Below are positions 7,325-12,040 of a stretch of DNA of 12,040 nt, piece by piece. The notes under the pieces were generated by a model, which saw only the letters and a list, made by a program, of their open reading frames with translations, had not been told where the DNA came from and did no database searches. Source of the DNA: Verrucomicrobiota bacterium (GTDB lineage Bacteria; Verrucomicrobiota; Verrucomicrobiia; Chthoniobacterales; UBA10450); NCBI GenBank assembly GCA_003219355.1, contig QHOQ01000086.1:1-12040 (forward strand). Direction: 5' to 3'. Numbering within the stretch: the first letter of the stretch is position 1; every line of letters starts with the position of its first letter. The position numbers and the translations under genes were made by a program.

Positions 7325-8086
7325 ATGAAAACAGCCACCTTCAAAATCTGGCGCGGCGATGCGAAGGGCGGCGAATTCCACGATTACACAACAGAGATCT
7401 CCGAAGGCATGGTTGTGCTCGACGCTGTCAATCACATTCAGGCGACGCAAGCGAACGACCTCGCCTGTCGTTGGAATTGCAAGGCGGGGAAGTGCGGATC
7501 GTGTTCGGCGGAAGTCAACGGAATGCCGAAACTGATGTGCATGACGCGAATGAGCGAATTGCCGCTCGACAGACCGATCACAGTTGAGCCGATGAAAGCG
7601 TTTCCGGTGCTAAGAGATTTGATCACGGATGTTTCGTGGAATTTTCGAGTGAAGAAAAAAATTAAGAAGTTCAAACCGCGTCCGCCTGACGCGCCAGACG
7701 GCACCTGGCGAATGCAGCAAGAGGACATCGATCGTGTCCAGGAATTTCGTAAATGCATCGAGTGTTTTCTTTGCCAGGATGTTTGCCACGTACTGCGCGA
7801 TCATCAGATGCACGAACAATTCATTGGGCCACGATTTTTGATTCACGTCGCGGCACTCGAAATGCATCCGCTTGACACTGAAAATCGCATCGACGAATTG
7901 CGAAACACACAGGGAATCGGCTACTGCAACATCACGAAATGTTGCACAAAAGTTTGTCCTGAGAGCATTGAGATCACCGACAACGGAATCATTCCACTAA
8001 AGGAGCGGGTGGTGGATGAATTTTACGATCCATTTGGTTGGATTTGGAGGACGTTAAAGCGATTAAGCGATAAAGGGTTAAAGTGA
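7325..8086 (+). CDS. sdhB: Succinate dehydrogenase / fumarate reductase iron-sulfur subunit
   Basis: The 253-residue protein has an N-terminal ferredoxin domain with the [2Fe-2S] cysteines Cys52, Cys57, Cys60 and Cys72 (NCKAGKCGSC, then LMC). Its C-terminal domain has CIECFLCQDVC (Cys144, 147, 150, 154) and CNITKCCTKVCPE (Cys201, 207, 211) for the [4Fe-4S] and [3Fe-4S] clusters; Cys206 is an extra cysteine. It carries electrons from SdhA to the membrane anchor. The stretches WNCKAGKCGSCSAE, MCMTRMS, EFRKCIECFLCQ and YCNITKCCT closely resemble mycobacterial Sdh1 iron-sulfur subunits, supporting an Sdh1-type complex. A weak GAAG (7314-7317) sits 7 nt before the start. The last ten codons are unusual: the tail LKRLSDKGLK and the stop are written entirely in the octamer array that begins at 8053, so the C-terminus has probably been replaced or extended by repeat DNA. 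Confidence 0.97.
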   Translation: MKTATFKIWRGDAKGGEFHDYTTEISEGMVVLDAVNHIQATQANDLACRWNCKAGKCGSCSAEVNGMPKLMCMTRMSELPLDRPITVEPMKAFPVLRDLITDVSWNFRVKKKIKKFKPRPPDAPDGTWRMQQEDIDRVQEFRKCIECFLCQDVCHVLRDHQMHEQFIGPRFLIHVAALEMHPLDTENRIDELRNTQGIGYCNITKCCTKVCPESIEITDNGIIPLKERVVDEFYDPFGWIWRTLKRLSDKGLK

Positions 8087-8162
8087 TGAAGCGGTGTTTC
8101 CGCAAGACTTTCTCCCCTTCAACGCTTTAACTCTTTAACGGTTCAACGAATCCCATGCCCGA
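8053..8162. repeat. Inverted octamer array element, copy 2 (sdhB end to next gene start)
   Basis: The left arm reads in perfect 8-bp register from 8053: GTTAAAGC, GATTAAGC, GATAAAGG, GTTAAAGT, GATGAAGC, then GGTGTTTC. The centre contains TTTCTCC (8109-8115), as in copy 1. The right arm runs from 8118 in the opposite orientation: TTCAACGC, TTTAACTC, TTTAACGG, TTCAACGA. It is followed by ATCCC and the next start codon. The unit consensus is about GTTRAAGC. The left arm codes for the end of sdhB; the right part through ATGCCCGA is nearly identical to copy 1. The arms could pair as a long imperfect hairpin, acting as an mRNA processing or stability element, an attenuator, or simply a spreading intergenic repeat. 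Confidence 0.82.
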
Positions 8163-8655
8163 ACTTAAATCGCTCTCCAGAGAAGCCGTTCCAGCCGCGC
8201 TCGAAAAAGCGATGCGTTATCGCTTGCTCAACGAGCCCGCTGAAGCCGAGAGCATTTGCCTTGATGTATTGAAAACCGATCCCGAAAACCAAGAGGCAAT
8301 CATTACGTTGCTGCTCGCGTTGACGGATCGTTTCACAAAAGATTACGGCGTAAGTGACGCACAGGCCAAGGATCTTCTGTCGCGAATTAAAAGCGAATAT
8401 GAGCGCACGTATTACACTGGGATCTTCGCAGAGCGTAGGGGTAAAACAAAACTGACCCAGAATACACCCGGCTGCCGATTTCAGGCGTACGAGCTTTTTC
8501 ACGAAGCCATGAGCTGCTTTGAAAAGGCGGAAGCAATTCGTCCGCCCGGCCACGATGATGCATTGCTTCGTTGGAATACTTGCGCTCGAATCATTGAGCG
8601 AAACAAGCTGGTTCCGCGCGAAGAAGAAGAGCCAATCGAATTTCCGCTCGAATAA
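8155..8655 (+). CDS. Small TPR-like protein of unknown function, last gene of the sdh cluster
   Basis: The 166-residue protein is mostly helical and has no signal or membrane segment. Residues about 12-58 (AVPAALEKAMRYRLLNEPAE, continuing to AESICLDVLKTDPENQEAI) and about 111-148 (AYELFHEAMSCFEKAEAIRP to LRWNTCARII) look like tetratricopeptide-type helix pairs with the usual small/large residue spacing and the DP-turn. The C-terminus is acidic (REEEEPIEFPLE). It follows sdhB by 68 bp in the same direction, so an accessory role for the dehydrogenase, such as assembly or scaffolding, is possible but only inferred from position. Its start codon, like that of sdhA, lies at the end of an octamer array and both proteins begin Met-Pro-acidic; no Shine-Dalgarno is visible. 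I do not recognise a named family. Coding is supported by the full-length frame and codon style. Confidence 0.8.
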   Translation: MPELKSLSREAVPAALEKAMRYRLLNEPAEAESICLDVLKTDPENQEAIITLLLALTDRFTKDYGVSDAQAKDLLSRIKSEYERTYYTGIFAERRGKTKLTQNTPGCRFQAYELFHEAMSCFEKAEAIRPPGHDDALLRWNTCARIIERNKLVPREEEEPIEFPLE

Positions 8656-8803
8656 ATTGTAGTTGTCCTGCTGTGCGAAACGTACGGCAGATTGCGTAGT
8701 CCCTGCTAAATTTGGCAGCAGAGCCTCATACGTAATAGCATCGCCCGACGGAGCGGTCGATCCACCTTAATGCGAGCCGGTCCAGCATCGCCACCGTGAC
8801 AAA

Positions 8804-9619
8804 ATGAAGGATGAATTTACCCATTTCGAACATGAAGGCTGGGAACGTGTGGCCGACAAGTACGACGCCGTGTGGTCGTCACTGACGCGACAGTTCATTC
8901 CTTATTTGATCGATCGGGCTCAAGTTTCATCGGGAATGTCGGTATTGGATGTCGCGTGCGGACCCGGGTACGTGTCTACCGCTGTGCGGAAACTGGGTGC
9001 TATTCCAACAGGAATTGATTTCTCGGAAAAAACGGTGGCGACCGCAAAACGGATGTTCCCTGATATTTCGTTCCTTCAAGGTGATGGTCAGGCGCTGCCG
9101 TTTGACGATGCGAGCTACGACCGTGTCTTGGTTAACTTCGGCCTGCTTCATCTTGCGCACCCGGAAAAAGCGTGTCGGGAAGCCTTCCGTGTATTGAGAC
9201 CGACAGGGAAGTTTGGATTCACAATCTGGGCGGAACCGCATGAAAATCCCGGTGGGAAAATCGTGAACGACGCGATCGAAGCCCAGGCCGATCTGAATGT
9301 AGAAGTACCGGAGGGTCCCTCGAAATTTTTGTATGCCAAGAGGGAAGAATGCCGGAAGGCTTTGCAGCAAAACGGATTCGACGGCACGTCAATGATCTTT
9401 GAGACCCGATTGGCGGAGTGGAGTGTCCCAACCCCGCGCTATCTCTTCGAAGCGGAGCGCGATGCCGGAGTTCGCACCGCCGGACTTCTCGCACGGCAGT
9501 CCCCAGAAAGGCTGAGCGCGATTTGCATGGCGATTGAACGTGAGGTGAGCCGTTATGCGAGAGGAAACGAATTCGTCATTCCGATGGCCGCCCACGTTGT
9601 CGCCATATCGAAAGGGTAG
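8804..9619 (+). CDS. Class I SAM-dependent methyltransferase (UbiE/Methyltransf_11-like)
   Basis: The 271-residue protein has a Rossmann methyltransferase core. Motif I is VLDVACGPGY (47-56), the ribose-binding acid is probably Asp72 in GIDFSE, the motif QGDGQALPFDDASYD (92-106) marks the adenine side, and LRPTGKFGFTIWAE (131-144) is the post-motif III region. The N-terminus (FEHEGWERVADKYD) is like small-molecule methyltransferases that act on quinones, lipids or toxic compounds; the substrate cannot be assigned. There is no membrane segment. It stands 148 bp after the TPR gene, with no recognisable Shine-Dalgarno at ATG 8804, and the gap holds only a weak 5-bp hairpin (8703-8721), so it may have its own promoter. 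Its stop codon TAG (9617-9619) is part of the outer stem of the 9615-9705 structure. It is unlike arsM on the opposite strand in length and lacks the arsenic-binding cysteines. Confidence 0.88.
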   Translation: MKDEFTHFEHEGWERVADKYDAVWSSLTRQFIPYLIDRAQVSSGMSVLDVACGPGYVSTAVRKLGAIPTGIDFSEKTVATAKRMFPDISFLQGDGQALPFDDASYDRVLVNFGLLHLAHPEKACREAFRVLRPTGKFGFTIWAEPHENPGGKIVNDAIEAQADLNVEVPEGPSKFLYAKREECRKALQQNGFDGTSMIFETRLAEWSVPTPRYLFEAERDAGVRTAGLLARQSPERLSAICMAIEREVSRYARGNEFVIPMAAHVVAISKG

Positions 9620-9705
9620 GGGCGGTTCACCTGAACCGCCCGCGACGCTTTTCTGGACCTGCACGGGCGTTCGAGCGCCCAGGCGATCGAGTCAATCGCC
9701 CTACC
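9615..9705. repeat. Four-stem (cloverleaf-like) structured element between converging genes
   Basis: An outer stem pairs GGTAG (9615-9619) with CTACC (9701-9705). Inside lie three hairpins: GGGCGGTTC/GAACCGCCC (9620-9628 with 9633-9641, loop ACCT), GGGCG/CGCCC (9665-9669 with 9676-9680, loop TTCGAG) and GGCGAT/ATCGCC (9682-9687 with 9695-9700). The first and third hairpins abut the outer stem without a gap, as in a true multi-way junction. It could fold in DNA or RNA from either strand. It overlaps the methyltransferase stop and ends 15 bp before the arsS stop, so a two-way terminator is possible, though only a TTTT at 9649-9652 follows the first hairpin. A dispersed REP-like repeat is the other main reading. 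Confidence 0.72.
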
Positions 9706-9719
9706 TACTTCGGCACGCG

Positions 9720-10679
9720 CTACACAATCGCGCCGCCGCAGCTTGAGCCAGCGCCTGCAGTGCAACCGAAGCAGTGGTTGCCGGTCATGATCTCGCGATT
9801 GTCGATCGCATCTGGATCCAGATCCCAGAGGAAAAGTGCCCGCCCATTCACCCATTGCATGTCGAGTTGTTGATTAAAATCGCAGTCGTAAACCTCGCCA
9901 CGCCATCCCACACTGAGGGTGTTGCGGCACATGAGGCCGTCAATGGTCGCAGGGTTAAACGCGCTGATGAGCAATTCCATATATTCCTCGAGCTTCGCTT
10001 TATGGCGCAGGTAAGCGGCGAAACGGCCGATGGGAAGATTAGTAATGCTGTAAAGTTTGTTAAATACGATACCGAAATGGCCTTTGAGCTCGCGTTTGTA
10101 ATTCGACTCCAGTTCTGCCTGCCGGCCTGGCAAAAACGCGCCGACGGGATTGTAAACGAGATTCAGTGGCAACTCTGGCTCGATGCCATAGCCTAACGAG
10201 TTGAGGCGTTGCAAGGCAGCGATGCTCCCTTCAAATACGCCTTCGCCGCGTTGCATGTTCACATTCTCTGGTGTGTAACACGGCATTGACGCGATGATCT
10301 CGACCTTGTGTTTGGCGAAAAATTCCGGCAGCTCTTCGTAGCCAGGATCGAGCAGGATCGTTAAGTTGCATCGATCAATGACGTGACGCGGGTTTTCGAG
10401 TGTTTTCACCCGCTCGATGAAATAACGAAAATCCGGAATCATTTCCGGTGCGCCGCCCGTAAAATCGACAACTGGAATCTCGGTTTCGTTCAACCACTCG
10501 AGCACACGATCAATTGTCTCGTGCGCCATAATCTCTTTCCGCTTCGGTCCGGCGTTCACATGGCAATGCACGCACGTGAGATTGCAAAGCTTGCCAACGT
10601 TGACCTGAAGAATCTCAGGTCGCCCGCGACGAAGTGAGATCGAATGGTCTTTCAGTTTTTGCGCGAACTTGTTCATCAC
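9720..10679 (-). CDS. arsS: Arsenosugar biosynthesis radical SAM protein ArsS
   Basis: The 319-residue protein has the radical SAM cluster motif CNLTCVHC (Cys32, Cys36, Cys39) after LQVNVGKL, then VDFTGGAPEM (about 71-80) for SAM binding. The second half is the Cys-rich DUF3641-type domain: MPCYTPENVNMQRG (132-145), LNLVYNPVGAFLPG (172-185), LMCRNTLSVGWRGEVYDCDFNQQL (249-272) and the tail CFGCTAGAGSSCGGAIV (303-319). By family, ArsS uses SAM to attach a 5'-deoxyadenosyl group to dimethylarsenite, the committed step toward arsenosugars. The pairing with arsM 9 bp upstream, in the same order as known arsenosugar gene pairs, strongly supports this. The frame can start at GTG 10679 or at the adjacent ATG 10676; AGG lies just before. 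Some family members carry selenocysteine; here the conserved positions are cysteine and no in-frame TGA is seen. Confidence 0.9.
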   Translation of the reverse strand: MMNKFAQKLKDHSISLRRGRPEILQVNVGKLCNLTCVHCHVNAGPKRKEIMAHETIDRVLEWLNETEIPVVDFTGGAPEMIPDFRYFIERVKTLENPRHVIDRCNLTILLDPGYEELPEFFAKHKVEIIASMPCYTPENVNMQRGEGVFEGSIAALQRLNSLGYGIEPELPLNLVYNPVGAFLPGRQAELESNYKRELKGHFGIVFNKLYSITNLPIGRFAAYLRHKAKLEEYMELLISAFNPATIDGLMCRNTLSVGWRGEVYDCDFNQQLDMQWVNGRALFLWDLDPDAIDNREIMTGNHCFGCTAGAGSSCGGAIV

Positions 10680-10688
10680 CTGGGAAAA

Positions 10689-11849
10689 TCAGCAGCAATC
10701 GCTAGCATCGCAGCACGTGTTGTTGGCTTTCGTCGTTGCATCGTAATCCTGACCTTTAGTTTCTTTCGGATGCCGCAAAGACATGCCCGAACAATCGAAC
10801 GGCTTTGCTTCGGCCAGCGACACATCGACAATCGGCTTAATGAGTTCGAAGGATTCACGGTAAGGCGCCTTCTTGTAAAGATTGTAGGTCTTGTCGCAAA
10901 CGGCGTAGCGTTTGCCGCGCTCCATCCGATGATTGTCGTCATCGAGAACTTCTCTGAACGGACCGCGATAAATCACCGCCTGATTACGCTCGAAACATTC
11001 GCCCTGTTTCCCTTTGAACGCTTCGATTGTAACTGAACGAAATTCGATATCGTGCACAGTTCGCCATGGCTTCGCATCCAGTTTCAAGATCTGGATTCCG
11101 TAAAACCCCGCGGTTTCGAAAGCGGCGAGAAAACCTTCTTCAGTCAACGCCCCTGAAATACAACCGCTCCAAAGCTCCGGATCATCTTGCAAATCGTCTG
11201 GTACGGGTTCGTCGCTCACAATGTCGCAAATCACAGCGCGGCCACCCTTTTTAAGAACGCGAAAGATTTCCTCGAAAAGTTGTCTTTTCGAATTCGGTTC
11301 AACCAGGTTGAGCACGCAATTGGAGACGACAACGTCAATCGAATCGCTCGCTATGAGTGGATACTTCACTCGCAATTCCTGCGCTAATTCATCCGCGGCG
11401 AGAAATGAAGCCGCGGCTGTAATCGGCCGCCGCTCAAGTTCTTGATCGAGTCGTTCCAGGTCGAGCGCAAGATCCTGAATACGACCTTTCCGGAATTCCA
11501 CGTTTGCATAACCGGTCCGCTTCGCGACGATCGGCGCGTTGCGACGCGCTACCTCGAGCATTTCGTCGGTCATATCGATCCCAATGACTTTGCCTTTAGG
11601 CCCAACGATTTGCGCGGCAATGAAACAGACTTTGCCCGTGCCGCTACCCAAATCGAGAACGGTTTCGCCTTCACGCAGATAACGGGAGGGATCGCCGCAG
11701 CCGTAATCGCGCTCGATCACTTCCGACGGAATGACTTTGAGATACTCAGATTCGTAATTGACCGGGCAACAAAGCTCCGCTTCCGGTGATTTCGCGCCGG
11801 CGGTGTAACGCTCCCTTACAATGGTCTCAGTGCGATGGCGCTCAATCAT
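10689..11849 (-). CDS. arsM: Arsenite methyltransferase ArsM (arsenosugar type)
   Basis: The 386-residue protein has a SAM methyltransferase core with motif I VLDLGSGTGKVCF (64-76) and GIDMTDEMLEVAR (90-102). The arsenic-binding cysteines are in place: Cys27/28 in ELCCPVNY, Cys51 in YGCGDP, Cys178 in SNCVLNL and Cys230 in SGCISGA. It methylates As(III) in steps, using SAM and thiol reductants, giving methylated arsenicals for ArsS or for volatilisation. Compared with minimal ArsM enzymes there is an insertion of roughly 25 residues between Cys51 and Cys178 (about 128-165), and a C-terminal extension ending CCDASDCC (379-386), a possible extra arsenic-binding tail. The start at 11849 has no clear Shine-Dalgarno. 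No arsR regulator or ars efflux gene is visible in the window. Confidence 0.93.
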   Translation of the reverse strand: MIERHRTETIVRERYTAGAKSPEAELCCPVNYESEYLKVIPSEVIERDYGCGDPSRYLREGETVLDLGSGTGKVCFIAAQIVGPKGKVIGIDMTDEMLEVARRNAPIVAKRTGYANVEFRKGRIQDLALDLERLDQELERRPITAAASFLAADELAQELRVKYPLIASDSIDVVVSNCVLNLVEPNSKRQLFEEIFRVLKKGGRAVICDIVSDEPVPDDLQDDPELWSGCISGALTEEGFLAAFETAGFYGIQILKLDAKPWRTVHDIEFRSVTIEAFKGKQGECFERNQAVIYRGPFREVLDDDNHRMERGKRYAVCDKTYNLYKKAPYRESFELIKPIVDVSLAEAKPFDCSGMSLRHPKETKGQDYDATTKANNTCCDASDCC

Positions 11850-12040
11850 GCCGATGCGACGCTTTGGCGTAAGAATCGATTCTCATCACGAGCGGCGAAT
11901 TTACAAGTGCGGAAGCGTGGCATGATCTCACTCAAATCATCGATCGACAATTTCCGACTCCTGCTACTCCTCCGCGCGCCCGAACGGATGACCACCCAGT
12001 TTGCGGCAGAGCGCGTCACCAATTTCCGAGACAATCTCGA
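11850..12040. other. Right-edge region, gene content uncertain
   Basis: Nothing firm can be called upstream of arsM. On the minus strand a frame enters from the edge at 12038 and stops at TAG 11964-11966, giving 24 residues ending GGHPFGRAEE; it could be the end of a gene running in the same direction as arsM. On the plus strand an ATG at 11922, with GGAAG about 8 nt upstream, opens a frame that reaches the edge in the same codon phase. Only one, or neither, can be real. The 114 bp between 11850 and 11963 would hold the arsM promoter; no clear box or ArsR-type palindrome was seen. Confidence 0.3.

Noticed and set aside
8053..8149. CRISPR-like repeat
   Set aside because: Units are only 8 bp, run without spacers and reverse direction at the centre; no cas genes are present.
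8703..8721. Hairpin CTGCT/AGCAG as a terminator after the TPR gene
   Set aside because: The stem is only 5 bp with a 9-nt loop and no T-run follows.
9615..9705. tRNA gene, because of the cloverleaf shape
   Set aside because: Stem lengths and loops do not match tRNA: there is no 7-nt anticodon loop, no T-loop consensus and no CCA end, and the element overlaps a stop codon.
10689..10691. TGA after the ArsM CCDASDCC tail as a selenocysteine codon
   Set aside because: The reading frame beyond it runs into the arsS start with no conserved sequence, and no selenocysteine insertion hairpin is evident.
11846..12034. Minus-strand open frame of 62 codons just upstream of arsM with an ATGA overlap
   Set aside because: The product is Ser/Arg-rich without pattern, typical of an out-of-frame reading; the overlap alone is not enough.

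Overview
The window is typical chromosomal DNA of a free-living, moderately GC-rich bacterium. Protein style, the mix of genes and the short 7-8 bp periodic repeats between genes suggest a soil Verrucomicrobiota-like lineage (Chthoniobacterales-type). This is inference; no rRNA or marker gene in the window settles it. No phage, transposase, CRISPR array or RNA gene was recognised.

Region 1 (1-1604, minus strand): a glycosyltransferase family 4 gene is followed 5 bp later by the 5' part of a glycogen-debranching-type amylo-alpha-1,6-glucosidase gene that runs off the left edge. Together they suggest alpha-glucan or storage-polysaccharide metabolism. A 410-bp divergent intergenic region follows.

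Region 2 (2015-8655, plus strand): six closely spaced genes look like one operon. They are a soluble molybdopterin sulfite oxidase-like protein, a CstB-like persulfide dioxygenase/rhodanese fusion, a five-helix membrane anchor, an SdhA flavoprotein, an SdhB iron-sulfur protein and a small TPR-like protein. The succinate dehydrogenase has gene order C-A-B and resembles mycobacterial Sdh1; its anchor carries Cys/His motifs in the region where Sdh1 is reported to bind a membrane Rieske-type cluster. The sulfur gene and the sdh anchor gene overlap by 4 bp (ATGA), so sulfide/persulfide detoxification and the quinone-linked dehydrogenase are physically coupled. A plausible scheme is persulfide to sulfite (dioxygenase), sulfite to thiosulfate (rhodanese) or to sulfate (sulfite oxidase).

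Region 3 (8804-9619, plus strand): a class I SAM-dependent methyltransferase of unknown substrate. It ends inside a 91-bp four-stem structure (9615-9705) that separates it from the converging genes.

Region 4 (9720-11849, minus strand): arsM and arsS, the arsenite methyltransferase and radical SAM enzyme of arsenosugar biosynthesis, 9 bp apart. The last about 190 bp hold no confident gene.

The least explained sequence is in the gaps. Two copies of an inverted octamer array (5341-5443 and 8053-8162) fill whole intergenic spaces, supply one gene's stop-codon region and reach into the next gene's start codon. Two heptamer arrays (1955-1989 and 7249-7284) lie in two other gaps, and the cloverleaf-like element lies between the converging genes. 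No clearly new enzyme system was identified; the repeats and the sulfur-sdh coupling are the best leads.
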